Of a DNA stretch of 64,000 bases, positions 36,636 through 45,424 are shown one piece after another (the stretch's first letter is position 1; each line of letters opens with the position of its first letter). Location: NCBI GenBank assembly GCA_963706755.1, contig CAVPNH010000021.1, positions 62,001 through 126,000 of the forward strand, read 5' to 3'. The position numbers and the translations under genes are program-made. Under the pieces are notes generated by a model. It made no database searches. It had not been told where the DNA came from and saw only the letters and a list, made by a program, of their open reading frames with translations. This DNA comes from RPQJ01 sp963706755 (GTDB lineage: Bacteria; Pseudomonadota; Gammaproteobacteria; Steroidobacterales; Steroidobacteraceae).

Positions 36636-37484
36636 AGTCGCTGCTGCGCGGACTCCAGCGTGTTCTTCATCAGGATCGCGACGGTCATCGGGCCCACGCC
36701 GCCCGGTACGGGCGTGATCCAGCTCGCGCGCTCGCGCGCCGTCTCGAAATCGACGTCGCCCACGAGCTTCCCGTCCGGCAGGCGATTGATGCCCACGTCC
36801 ACGACGATGGCGCCCGGCTTCACCCACTCGCCGGGGACGATCCCGGGCCGCCCGACGGCCACGACCAGCAGGTCCGCGCGCTCGACGTGGTCGCGCAGGT
36901 TCGGCGTGAACCGGTGGCAGACCGTGACCGTCGCGCCATCGAGCAGCAGCTCGAGCGCCATCGGGCGCCCGACGAGGTTCGACGCGCCGACCACGACGGC
37001 GTGCAGGCCCTTGGTCGAGAGTCCGCAGCGCTCGAGCATCCGCACGACCCCTAGGGGCGTGCACGGCCGCATCAGCGGATGGCGCAGCGCGAGCCGGCCG
37101 ACGTTGTAGGGATGGAACCCGTCCACGTCCTTCTCCGGCGAGATCGCCTCGATGATCGACGCGCTCGTCGATGTGATCGGGCAGCGGCACCTGCACCAGG
37201 ATGCCGTCGATCGCGGGATCGGAATTCAGCCGCTGGATGAGGCTCAGGAGCTCGGTCTGCGTGGCGGAGTGGGGCAGGTCGTGGCTCACCGACACGAACC
37301 CGCACTCCTCGCAGGCCATGCGCTTGTTGCGCACGTAGATGTGCGAGGCCGGGTCGTCGCCGACGAGCACCACGGCGAGCCCGGGCCGGCGTTTGCCGCC
37401 CGCGGCGAGCCGGTCGCTTTCCTCGCGAACCTCGCGCCGGATGTCCGCCGCGATGGCCTTGCCGTCGATGATCCTGCCAGCCAT
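36632..37484 (-). CDS. folD: Methylenetetrahydrofolate dehydrogenase/cyclohydrolase (one frameshift)
   Basis: FolD interconverts methylene-, methenyl- and 10-formyl-tetrahydrofolate. The ATG at 37484 (MAGRIIDGKAIAADIRREV) is followed by the active-site lysine region HIYVRNKRMACEECG and the signature QVPLPDHID. The frame shifts near 37155 and resumes with DVDGFHPYNVGRL, VVVGASNLVGRPMALELLL and the C-terminal PVPGGVGPMTVAILMKNT. Removing one base gives 283 residues. It is divergent from the tRNA operon. Confidence 0.94.
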
Positions 37485-37561
37485 GCGGTCGATCCCTCGC
37501 TGTCGGGGCGCGCATTCTGGCATGAGCTGAGATCGCGCCACGAGGCCGGGCTGTCGCGAAA

Positions 37562-37591
37562 TTGACGCTTACCGCCCTCCCTCCGTATGAT
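37562..37591 (+). promoter_or_regulatory. Promoter of the four-tRNA operon
   Basis: TTGACG (37562-37567) and TATGAT (37586-37591) are 18 bases apart and followed by a GC-rich discriminator TCGCGCTCCCG, as expected for a stringently controlled stable-RNA promoter. The first tRNA starts about 68 bases after the -10. Confidence 0.75.
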
Positions 37592-37659
37592 TCGCGCTCC
37601 CGTGCAGGCGCGATCCGGTTGCGGACCGGCCAAGGCGGCGACCGCGGGTCGATGCAGGG

Positions 37660-37736
37660 CGGGGCATGGCGCAGTCTGGTAGCGCATCTGCTTTGGGAGC
37701 AGAGGGTCGGGGGTTCGAATCCCTCTGCCCCGACCA
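37660..37736 (+). tRNA. tRNA-Pro (anticodon UGG)
   Basis: The acceptor CGGGGCA pairs with TGCCCCG and is followed by ACCA. The anticodon loop TTTGGGA places TGG in the centre. The T-arm GGGGGTTCGAATCCCTC is normal and the CCA end is encoded. It is first in a cluster of four. Confidence 0.96.
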
Positions 37737-37759
37737 ACCGGACCGCGGTCTCGGACGAG

Positions 37760-37836
37760 GCGCCCGTAGCTCAGTTGGATAGAGCATCGGCCTTCTAAGC
37801 CGAGGGTCGCAGGTTCGAGTCCTGCCGGGCGCGCCA
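37760..37836 (+). tRNA. tRNA-Arg (anticodon UCU)
   Basis: The acceptor GCGCCCG pairs with CGGGCGC, then GCCA. The anticodon loop CTTCTAA holds TCT, reading AGA/AGG. The D-arm TAGCTCAGTTGGATAGAGCA and T-arm CAGGTTCGAGTCCTG are canonical. Confidence 0.96.
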
Positions 37837-37862
37837 CGCTTCGGGAGATTCCGCCGGACGAT

Positions 37863-37939
37863 GGTGGACGTAGCTCAGCTGGTAGAGCTCCGGGTTGTGG
37901 TCCCGGCGGTCGTGGGTTCGAGCCCCATCGTCCACCCCA
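37863..37939 (+). tRNA. tRNA-His (anticodon GUG)
   Basis: The acceptor GTGGACG pairs with CGTCCAC. The extra G at 37863 faces C at 37936, the G-1:C73 pair that identifies tRNA-His. The loop TTGTGGT contains GTG. CCA is encoded. Confidence 0.96.
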
Positions 37940-37950
37940 GGTTTCAGGTT

Positions 37951-38026
37951 GGGCCGTTAGCTCAGTTGGTAGAGCTGCTGACTCTTAATCAGTAGGTCGG
38001 AGGTTCGAGTCCTCCACGGCCCACCA
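37951..38026 (+). tRNA. tRNA-Lys (anticodon CUU)
   Basis: The acceptor GGGCCGT pairs with ACGGCCC, then ACCA. The anticodon loop CTCTTAA holds CTT. It is last in the cluster. The 160 bases between it and the next gene hold a TATACT box but no other gene. Confidence 0.94.
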
Positions 38027-38192
38027 TCCTCTCCAGGCACGTTCGCGCATCGGACTGACACGGGAGCCCCGTTCGTCGTCTCGTGGAGATTCGCTGTTCG
38101 CGCCGTTCCCTGCAGCACGCTGATCGACAGTACCGGCACAGGCTGGTCTCGCGCGACCCTGCGCGGGCCACCACCACTGCGGCGCGCCTGCC

Positions 38193-38198
38193 TATACT
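38193..38198 (+). promoter_or_regulatory. Putative -10 of the MocR-type regulator gene
   Basis: TATACT ends seven bases before the ATG at 38206 and no ribosome-binding sequence is present, so a leaderless mRNA is plausible. No good -35 is visible. Confidence 0.4.
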
Positions 38199-38205
38199 CC
38201 CGCCC

Positions 38206-40056
38206 ATGCAGGACCGGCTCCTCTATCTCGATCCCGACAGCAAGCTGAGCCTCCAGGCCCAGATCCGGCACCGGCTGGTCGAGGCGATTCATCTCGGGGT
38301 CTTCAAGCCTGGTGCAAGGCTTCCTTCGTCCCGCCAGCTGGCACAACAACTCGGCGTGGCGAGGAACACGGTGGTGCTGGCCTGCCAGCAGCTCGTGGCC
38401 GAGGGGCTGCTGACCGGTCGACCGCGCAGCGGCCTGTACGTCGCGCAACGTGTCGCCTGGCCCGCCCTGGGCAGCGCCGACTCGCGCGAACGCGTGAGCA
38501 TCACCGGGCGCTGGCAGCAGTGGCTCAAGGCCCGCGCGAACCCGGACACGACCCGCTCCGTGCCGGCGGATGCGCGCGACTATCCGTACTGCTTCCTCGA
38601 GGGCCAGTTCGACGCCTCGCTGTTCCCGGTGAGCGAGTGGCGCGAGGCCTGCCGCTACGCGCTCGCGAGCAGCGACATCGAGTCGTGGTCGGCGGCGGGC
38701 GGCCTCGACGACCCGATGCTGGTCGAGGAGCTGCGCAGCAAGATCCTGCCGATGCGAGGCATCAACGCGCGCGCCGACGAGATCCTGATCACGGTCGGCG
38801 CGCAGCAGGCCCTGTACCTGCTGGCCGAACTGCTGGTCGATTCCAGTGTCTCGGTCGCGATCGAGGAGCCGGGTTATCCGGCGATGCGTCACCTGCTGAA
38901 TCGCCGCGGCGCCCCGGTCGTGCACCAGCCCATCGACGGCGACGGCCTGGTCGTCGACAACACGCTCGACGGCTGCCGCATCGTCTACGTCACGCCGAGC
39001 CACCAGGTGGCAACCGGCGTGACGATGTCGCTCCCGCGCCGGCGGGCCCTGCTCGAGAAGGCCGCGCAGCGGGACATGCTGGTCATCGAGGACGACTTCG
39101 ACTGCGAGAGCAACTACAAGGGCTATCCACACGCGGCGCTGCGTGGCATGGACCGGGAGAACCGGGTGATCTACGTCTCGACGCTCACCAAGGTCCTCGC
39201 GCCGGGGCTGCGCCTGGGATTCATGGTGGCCGCACCGGAACTCATCGCGGAGGCGCGGAAGCTGCGCGGCCTCATGGTCGGTCACCCGCCGCGCAACAAC
39301 CAGCGCGCCATGGCGCACTTCATCCGCCTCGGCCATTACGAGGCGCTCACGCGCAGCCTGCACGAGACCTTCGGGCGGCGCTGGGAGGCGTTGCGCACCG
39401 CGCTCAACTTCTATCTCCCGCCCTGGGTGGCGCTCGCCCCGAGCCACGGGGGCACGGTCCTGTGGGTGCAGGGCTCCGCGGCGCTCGACGTTTCCCGCGT
39501 AGTGGCGGAGGCGGCACGACGCGGAGTGCTGGTCGAGCCCGTCGACCACTTCTACGCGCTGTCGCGCCGGCCGTTGAACTGCTTCCGCATGGGCGTGTCG
39601 GCGATCCCGGTCGACCGGATCCGGACCGGGGTCGCAGAGCTGGCCGCGGTCGTGCGTTCGCTCACCGAAGGCGCCACCGAGCACCTCGACAACTGCCATG
39701 GCCGGAGGTTGCTGGGCGAAGACCTGTACTCGATGCTGCCCGGAGCGTCGATGACCACGAAGCGGGTCTATGGCGAACCCCTCGAGATTCGCTGGGGCGC
39801 CGACGGCGTCATGACCGGGCGTGCCGGATTCAACGGCGAAGACCATGACTCCGGGCGATGGTGGCTCGACGGGGACCGCTATGTCCGCCAGTGGAGCCGC
39901 TGGTCCTACGGGGAAATCGCGTCCTATGCCCTGGTGCTCGATGGCTCGCGGCTCAAGTTCTACCTCGAGTCCGGGCATATCGAGGACACGCTGACGTTCC
40001 ATCCTCGCGCCGGCGAGCTGGGGCGGGACTCCGAACTGGACCAAGTCGGCTCCTGA
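38206..40056 (+). CDS. MocR/GabR-type regulator with extra C-terminal domain
   Basis: The 616-residue protein has a GntR winged helix (about 20-85; IRHRLVEAIHLGVFKPGARL, LGVARNTVVLACQQL) and a fold-type I aminotransferase-like domain (about 125-480) with the PLP lysine at residue 329 in STLTKVLAPGLRLGF. This is the MocR layout, in which PLP and an amino compound are the signal. The last 110 residues (GEPLEIRWGADGVMTGRAGF, SGRWWLDGDRYVRQWSRWSY) are not part of known MocR proteins; they look like a small beta-rich domain. The 3' end contains one of two GAACTGGACCAAGTCG sites, suggesting control of the downstream hydrolase and receptor. The inducer is unknown. Confidence 0.88.
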   Translation: MQDRLLYLDPDSKLSLQAQIRHRLVEAIHLGVFKPGARLPSSRQLAQQLGVARNTVVLACQQLVAEGLLTGRPRSGLYVAQRVAWPALGSADSRERVSITGRWQQWLKARANPDTTRSVPADARDYPYCFLEGQFDASLFPVSEWREACRYALASSDIESWSAAGGLDDPMLVEELRSKILPMRGINARADEILITVGAQQALYLLAELLVDSSVSVAIEEPGYPAMRHLLNRRGAPVVHQPIDGDGLVVDNTLDGCRIVYVTPSHQVATGVTMSLPRRRALLEKAAQRDMLVIEDDFDCESNYKGYPHAALRGMDRENRVIYVSTLTKVLAPGLRLGFMVAAPELIAEARKLRGLMVGHPPRNNQRAMAHFIRLGHYEALTRSLHETFGRRWEALRTALNFYLPPWVALAPSHGGTVLWVQGSAALDVSRVVAEAARRGVLVEPVDHFYALSRRPLNCFRMGVSAIPVDRIRTGVAELAAVVRSLTEGATEHLDNCHGRRLLGEDLYSMLPGASMTTKRVYGEPLEIRWGADGVMTGRAGFNGEDHDSGRWWLDGDRYVRQWSRWSYGEIASYALVLDGSRLKFYLESGHIEDTLTFHPRAGELGRDSELDQVGS

Positions 40057-40062
40057 AACTGG
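40033..40062 (+). promoter_or_regulatory. Putative MocR/TauR-type operator upstream of the hydrolase
   Basis: GAACTGGACCAAGTCG (40033-40048) is followed by a second ACTGG at 40058-40062, 23 bases after the first ACTGG. The same pattern with identical spacing recurs at 41013. It resembles the direct-repeat element CTGGAC(C/T)TAA reported for TauR. It overlaps the last codons of the regulator gene. Confidence 0.55.
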
Positions 40063-40138
40063 CGCTACTCGCGCCCGACGGCGTCACCTAGCCTGCTCCG
40101 ACCGGGGTCCCTGGCCCCAAGAGTCGTTGGAGCCGTCG

Positions 40139-41014
40139 ATGTCGCATTTCGCCGTGGCGGGCATACAACTCGAGCTCTCGGCGCAGGACAACCTGCATCT
40201 CGCACGCGCCGAGCTCGAGCGGGTCAAGCTGCGATTTCCCTGGGTCGACATGGTGGTGCTGGCCGAGCTCTCTCTGTTCGGGCCGAACACCGCCAATGCC
40301 CAGCCGATGCCAGGCAGGGTCGAGGAAGCGCTGCGCGCCATGGCGCGCGACCTCGACCTGTGGCTGATTCCGGGTTCGCTGCACGAGAGCGACGGTGGAC
40401 GGATCTACAACACGACCCCGGTGATCAACCCGCGCGGCGAAGTGGTGGCGCGCTACCGGAAGATGTTCCCGTTCCTGCCCTACGAGAAGGGCGTCACGGC
40501 GGGCAGCGATTTCGTGGTCTTCGACGTGCCGAAAGTAGGCAGGTTCGGCGTGTCCATCTGCTACGACATGTGGTTCCCGGAGACGACGCGCACGCTCGCG
40601 TGGATGGGCGCCGAAGTCATCATCCACCCGACGATGACCAACACCATCGACCGCGACCTGGAGCTCGCCATCGCCCGGACCAGCGCGGCGGTGAACCAGT
40701 GCTACGTCGTCGACGTCAACTGCGCGGGGCGGCTTGGCAACGGCCGCTCCATCGTCGTCGGCCCCGACGGGAGCGTCATCCATCAGGCTGGAATCGGCTA
40801 CGAGATCATACCGGTCGAGCTCGACCTCGGACTGGTGCGGCGCAGCCGGCGGCGCGGCCTGCTGGGGCTCGGCCAGGTGTTGAAGAGTTTTCGCGACAGC
40901 AAGGTGAAATTCCCACCTTATCTCCAGGGCCACGACCAGTCGCCGTCCCTGCGGAAGTTGGGACCGTTGGTCGTACCAGCCCGTGCGGGGGAGGACGACG
41001 AGGAAATCTCCTGA
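40139..41014 (+). CDS. Carbon-nitrogen hydrolase (nitrilase superfamily)
   Basis: This 291-residue enzyme has the complete nitrilase triad: Glu43 in VVLAELSLFG, Lys108 in ARYRKMFPF and Cys141 in VSICYDMWFPE. Members cleave amides, nitriles or carbamoyl groups; the substrate is not readable from the sequence. The ATG at 40139 follows TTGGAG; a TTG at 40127 is also in frame. There is no signal peptide, so it acts in the cytoplasm. It stands between two copies of the putative operator and directly after the regulator. It is therefore probably induced by the compound sensed by the MocR protein, and a TonB receptor and MFS transporter lie downstream. Confidence 0.88.
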   Translation: MSHFAVAGIQLELSAQDNLHLARAELERVKLRFPWVDMVVLAELSLFGPNTANAQPMPGRVEEALRAMARDLDLWLIPGSLHESDGGRIYNTTPVINPRGEVVARYRKMFPFLPYEKGVTAGSDFVVFDVPKVGRFGVSICYDMWFPETTRTLAWMGAEVIIHPTMTNTIDRDLELAIARTSAAVNQCYVVDVNCAGRLGNGRSIVVGPDGSVIHQAGIGYEIIPVELDLGLVRRSRRRGLLGLGQVLKSFRDSKVKFPPYLQGHDQSPSLRKLGPLVVPARAGEDDEEIS

Positions 41015-41042
41015 ACTGGACCAAGTCGTCTCGGCCGACTGG
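41013..41042 (+). promoter_or_regulatory. Second MocR/TauR-type operator, upstream of the TonB receptor
   Basis: The same 16 bases GAACTGGACCAAGTCG (41013-41028) are followed by ACTGG at 41038-41042, again 23 bases from the first ACTGG. It starts at the stop codon of the hydrolase and ends 85 bases before the receptor ATG, a suitable place for an activator site. Confidence 0.6.
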
Positions 41043-41127
41043 ATCTATGGAGCGCGTGGGGCATCGAATATTTTCCGGCAATGACGGCGGCGTCGCCGGC
41101 CATCGATATAACGAGAGGGGGTCTCAG

Positions 41128-43722
41128 ATGAGCAATCGCGATCTTGGCAGGGCCACCGTGCTGGCCGCTGCGGTGAGGGAATGCCTGCGTAACAGCCGTC
41201 CCGGGCGCAGCGCCATTGCGCTCACGGTCGCCGCGGCGGGCCTGCAGTGCGCCGGCGTCGGGTCGGCCATCGCCGCCGCTGCCAGCGACCAGGGGCTCGA
41301 GGAGATCGTGGTGACCGCGACCCGGCGCGAGCAGACGGTGCAGGAGATCCCGTTCAACATCTCGGCCATGAGCGGGGACGTGCTCGACGCCGGAAACATC
41401 AGTGACCCGGTCGAAGCGCTGCGCATGCTGCCCGGCGTCTCGATGCTGGATCGCGGCTACCGCAACTCCGGCATGGCAGGCAGCATCGTGATCCGCGGCA
41501 TCAACGTCGACGCGGCCGCGAACGGCGACGTGCCGCTGGCCGCGCCGACGGCTGTCGCGGTCTATATCGACGACACGGCGCTCAACAGCAATTTCGTATT
41601 GAAGGACATCGAGCGCATCGAAGTATTGCGAGGGCCGCAGGGCACGCTGTACGGCTCGGGTTCGCTGGCGGGCAACGTCCGCTACATCATGAACAAGCCG
41701 GATACCAGCGCCGTGAGCGGCTATGCAAGCCTCAACATGGGCGTCACCGACGGCTCGGGCGGATACAACTTCAATCCCGACGTGATGCTGAACGTCCCGC
41801 TGGGCGACACGGTCGCGTTCCGCGTCTCAGCCGGCATGATCAACAACGACGGCATCGTCGATTACCCGAACGTCTACGCGAAAGACTCCAATGGGGTGCC
41901 GATCCCGGCCAACGGCGACATCGTGACCGGCACGCCGGTCTACAAGCTGGTCAAGGACGTGGACAGCGTGGACCTGAAGTACGCACGCGCTGCGGCGCTG
42001 TGGGCGCCGAGCGAGAACTTCAGCGCGCAGCTGTCATACATGTGGCAGGACGACCACACCGGCGGCCGACGCCAGGTGAGCACGGGCATCAACGAGGTGA
42101 CGGGGAAGAAGTACAAGGACTACCAGTACGGCGCGGTGCAGAAAGAGCCTTCCGACCGCGAGGTGCAGCTTACCGCGCTCGAGATGGAGGTCGGCTTCGG
42201 GTTCGCGACCCTCACGTCGAGTACCGCGTATTTCAGCGAGAACGGCGTGGGCAACAGCGACAACTCCGGCGTCTATGCGCGCAACGGCTGGTTCTACTAC
42301 TACGGCAGCTCGCCGCGGCCGATCGACAAGGCGAACCGTTTCTACGACCAGAGCGCGTTCACCGAGGAACTGCGCCTCGTGTCAGAGGGCGAGAACTTCG
42401 TGGACTGGCTCGCGGGGCTCTACTACACGAACCAGGACAGCAAGCTTGGACAGAACAGCTACCTCGTGGGCTATATCCCGTATCTCAATGCGATCAACTG
42501 GTACGGGCTTGCGCCCTACACGACCGAACAGGACTTCCTGTTCCGCCGGCACCAGTCCTACGACGAGACCGCGCTCTTCGGCGAGATGACGTTCAATTTC
42601 ACGGACGACCTGCATTTCACGCTCGGTGGCCGCTGGTTCGACAGCAGCGTGGACGTGAATGCCAAGGTTGCCATCCCGATCTGGGGCTCCCCGGCTGGCG
42701 TTGCCAAGGACAGCCTGAGCGAGAACGATTTCCTGTTCCGCGCCAACTTCGCCTGGGACGTCACGGACGATTCCATGCTGTACGCGACATTCTCGCAGGG
42801 CTACCGGCACGGGGGCGCGAACGCGGTCCCGACCACTTTGAGGTACGCTGAAAACCCGGCTTACCTGACCTTCAAGTCGGACACCGTCGACAACTACGAG
42901 GTCGGCTTCAAGGGCGCGACGGACTCTCTCAACTACACGGTGTCGCTGTTCTACGCGGACTGGAAGCGGCCGCAGCTCAATACCGCGACGTCGAACTGGG
43001 GCTTCTTCGCGGTCGTGAATGGTGATACGGCCACCACGCAAGGCATCGAGCTCGAGCTGTCCGGCCGAATCAACGACCAGTTCTCGTACATGTTCGGCTA
43101 CTCCTACACGGATGCGCAGCTGACCAGCGACGTCTATCAGCCGGGAGGCAATTTCTACATTTCGTCGACCGGCACCTATACCGCCACCTACAACGACCTC
43201 GTCGGCAAGGATGGCGGACGCCTGCCAGGCGCCGCCGAGAACATGCTGAGCGCCTCGCTCATGTACGACACCACGTTCGCCCACGACGTGGGATTCAGCG
43301 CCGTGCTGAGCGGTTACTACCAGTCCGGCACCGTCAACAGCATCGGCGACGGGGACTGCGAGAGGGGCTTCTATACGAGCGCCAACACCATTCCAGGCGT
43401 CAACAGCTGGAGGATCGGCAACTGCAGGGACAGCGCGAATCCCGCCTCGGCCAACTACGCGCCGAACTCGGTGTTCAACCGGTATTACGCAAAGCTCGAC
43501 TCCTTCCAGATCTGGAACCTGAGCGGGAACTTCACCTGGGAGAGCTGGAACGCGTCGCTGTACGTGAAGAACATCTTCAACGACCAGGGCACGACCGGTA
43601 CCTTCACGGCCATTGCGGGCGGGTCCAACCTGGATCCATCGCAGCAGTTCTACGGCACCAACCAGCGCGACTTCATCGCGCTGCCGAGGACCTTCGGGCT
43701 GGTGATCGGGTACAAGTTCTGA
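41128..43722 (+). CDS. TonB-dependent outer-membrane receptor
   Basis: The ATG at 41128 follows a purine-rich GAGAGGGGG and gives 864 residues. A long N-terminus with a signal-like AIALTVAAAGLQCAGVGSAI leads to the mature start LEEIVVTATRREQTVQEIPF, which includes the TonB-box region. The plug (about 55-180) contains VAVYIDDTAL and IERIEVLRGPQGTLYGSGSL. The rest is a 22-strand-type barrel ending with FGLVIGYKF and a terminal Phe. It lacks cobalamin or haem signatures; this OAR-like group imports siderophores, glycans and other organic molecules. An operator just upstream and the adjacent hydrolase suggest a nitrogenous organic ligand, which is inference. Confidence 0.93.
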   Translation: MSNRDLGRATVLAAAVRECLRNSRPGRSAIALTVAAAGLQCAGVGSAIAAAASDQGLEEIVVTATRREQTVQEIPFNISAMSGDVLDAGNISDPVEALRMLPGVSMLDRGYRNSGMAGSIVIRGINVDAAANGDVPLAAPTAVAVYIDDTALNSNFVLKDIERIEVLRGPQGTLYGSGSLAGNVRYIMNKPDTSAVSGYASLNMGVTDGSGGYNFNPDVMLNVPLGDTVAFRVSAGMINNDGIVDYPNVYAKDSNGVPIPANGDIVTGTPVYKLVKDVDSVDLKYARAAALWAPSENFSAQLSYMWQDDHTGGRRQVSTGINEVTGKKYKDYQYGAVQKEPSDREVQLTALEMEVGFGFATLTSSTAYFSENGVGNSDNSGVYARNGWFYYYGSSPRPIDKANRFYDQSAFTEELRLVSEGENFVDWLAGLYYTNQDSKLGQNSYLVGYIPYLNAINWYGLAPYTTEQDFLFRRHQSYDETALFGEMTFNFTDDLHFTLGGRWFDSSVDVNAKVAIPIWGSPAGVAKDSLSENDFLFRANFAWDVTDDSMLYATFSQGYRHGGANAVPTTLRYAENPAYLTFKSDTVDNYEVGFKGATDSLNYTVSLFYADWKRPQLNTATSNWGFFAVVNGDTATTQGIELELSGRINDQFSYMFGYSYTDAQLTSDVYQPGGNFYISSTGTYTATYNDLVGKDGGRLPGAAENMLSASLMYDTTFAHDVGFSAVLSGYYQSGTVNSIGDGDCERGFYTSANTIPGVNSWRIGNCRDSANPASANYAPNSVFNRYYAKLDSFQIWNLSGNFTWESWNASLYVKNIFNDQGTTGTFTAIAGGSNLDPSQQFYGTNQRDFIALPRTFGLVIGYKF

Positions 43723-43736
43723 CGCCTGCGGGCAGG

Positions 43737-43760
43737 AGGGCCGGCTCACCGGCCTTCTTG
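43737..43760 (+). terminator. Possible weak terminator/attenuator after the TonB receptor
   Basis: GGCCGG-CTCA-CCGGCC, extended by an A-T and a G-T pair, is followed by TTCTTG. The T-run is interrupted, so partial termination between receptor and sulfotransferase seems likely. Confidence 0.5.
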
Positions 43761-43825
43761 CCTCGCGGACGGACGCGTGCGTGAATGCCGGGCGATGGGG
43801 GGATGGAATCTCTAGAGCCGCAGCC

Positions 43826-45418
43826 ATGACACACCCGCCGTCGCGCGAGCGCGACCGGCTGGCCGAACTGGTCAGCACGCGCATCGACGCACAGGACCTG
43901 CGTGGGGCGCTCGCAGCCTGCCAGGAACTGAACCGGACCTTTCCCGACTTCGCGCACGGCTGGTACCTCGCGAGCTTCGTGATGCGGAAGGCTCGTGGCT
44001 ACCCGGATGCGCTGCGTGCCATCGATCGCGCACTGGAGCTCGAGCCGTCGGACCTGCACCTGCTGCAGAAGGTCAAATGCCTGCTCGAGTCCGGCGACCT
44101 CGAGGCGGCGAGGGCGGCTGCCGTGGGGTTGAGGGACCGCAGCTTCTGCGACGCCATGCTCCACGACGACTTCGGCGCAGTGCTGCACCAGCTCGGCGAT
44201 CACCGGGCCGCGCTCGAGCAGTATTCGCGCGCCGCCGCGCTCGACCCCCGCAACGCGCGGCACCACTACAATCGTGCCGCGGTCCTGCGTTACCTTGGCG
44301 ACGCGGAGGGCGCTGAGGCCGAATTCAACGCCGTGATCGCCCTGACGCCGCAGGACTACGAGGCCTACAACGCCCGCGCGCACCTGCGCACGCAGACACG
44401 GGCGAGCAATCACGTCGAACAGATGAATGCGGTCCTGACGGCCGCCTCCACGTCGCCGCCTGCGGGCCGGGTACAGTTGTGCTATGCGCTTGCGAAGGAG
44501 CTCGAAGACGTCGGCGAATTCGATGCGGCCTTTTCCCGCCTGAAACAGGGCGCGGACCTGAAGCGCCGGCACATGCAATACGACGTGTCGACCGACGTCG
44601 AGATCATGGAAAAGATCCGGGACGTCTTCGGGCGCGACGTGCTGGGTCACCCACCGGTGAGCGACCTGGGCGGCGAGGCCATCTTCGTCATCGGGTTGCC
44701 ACGGACGGGGACCACTCTCGTGGAGCGGATCCTGGCCAGCCACAGCGCCGTCCGCTCCGCCGGCGAGATCAACACATTCTCGATGGAACTCGTGCGCATG
44801 GCCCGCGATGCGCACGGTGGCGCCGCGGCGTCGCGGCTCGATTTCGTCGGCAGCACGGTCAAGCTGGATTTCCGTGCCCTGGGCGAGGCGTACCTGAAGA
44901 GCACGCTTCCGCACCGCGATGTGCAGCGTCAGTTCATCGACAAGCTGCCATTCAATTACCTGTATGCCGGGTTGATCCACCTGGCGCTGCCGAGCGCCCG
45001 TATCGTCAGCCTGGAGCGCCACCCGCTGGATACCTGCTACTCGGTGTACAAGCATCTCTTCCGTGACGCCTATCCGTTCTCCTACGACCTGGACGACCTT
45101 GGCCGCTACTACGTCGCCTATTCGGAACTGATGGGGCATTGGCGACAGGTCATGCCAGGCGTGATTCACACCGTGCACTACGAAGACCTGGTGGCGGACC
45201 TGGAAGGAGAGGCGCGACGGCTGCTTGAGTACTGCGGGCTGCCCTGGGAGGACGGGTGCCTGCGCTACCACGAGAATCCGGCCGCTTCGACGACCGCCAG
45301 CGCGCTGCAGGTGCGCCAGCCGATCTACGCCCATTCGGTCGGCCGCTGGCGCAACTACGCGAAGCAACTCGAGCCCCTGAGAGCGCGGCTGGCGGCCGCC
45401 GGCATCGACGCGGACTAG
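43826..45418 (+). CDS. TPR-repeat sulfotransferase family protein
   Basis: About 530 residues from ATG 43826 (MTHPPSRERDRLAELVSTRI). The first 250 residues form tetratricopeptide repeats (ARGYPDALRAIDRALELEPS, LGDHRAALEQYSRAAALDPR, LGDAEGAEAEFNAVIALTPQ). The C-terminal half is a sulfotransferase domain with the PAPS 5'-phosphosulfate loop FVIGLPRTGTTLVERIL (about 286-303) and the 3'-phosphate motif SLERHPLDTCYSVYKHLF. There is no signal peptide. TPR-sulfotransferases are often found beside TonB receptors, but their acceptors are mostly unknown. Here it could sulfate, or recognise, the imported ligand; I cannot say which. Confidence 0.88.
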   Translation: MTHPPSRERDRLAELVSTRIDAQDLRGALAACQELNRTFPDFAHGWYLASFVMRKARGYPDALRAIDRALELEPSDLHLLQKVKCLLESGDLEAARAAAVGLRDRSFCDAMLHDDFGAVLHQLGDHRAALEQYSRAAALDPRNARHHYNRAAVLRYLGDAEGAEAEFNAVIALTPQDYEAYNARAHLRTQTRASNHVEQMNAVLTAASTSPPAGRVQLCYALAKELEDVGEFDAAFSRLKQGADLKRRHMQYDVSTDVEIMEKIRDVFGRDVLGHPPVSDLGGEAIFVIGLPRTGTTLVERILASHSAVRSAGEINTFSMELVRMARDAHGGAAASRLDFVGSTVKLDFRALGEAYLKSTLPHRDVQRQFIDKLPFNYLYAGLIHLALPSARIVSLERHPLDTCYSVYKHLFRDAYPFSYDLDDLGRYYVAYSELMGHWRQVMPGVIHTVHYEDLVADLEGEARRLLEYCGLPWEDGCLRYHENPAASTTASALQVRQPIYAHSVGRWRNYAKQLEPLRARLAAAGIDAD

Positions 45419-45424
45419 GCGGCG

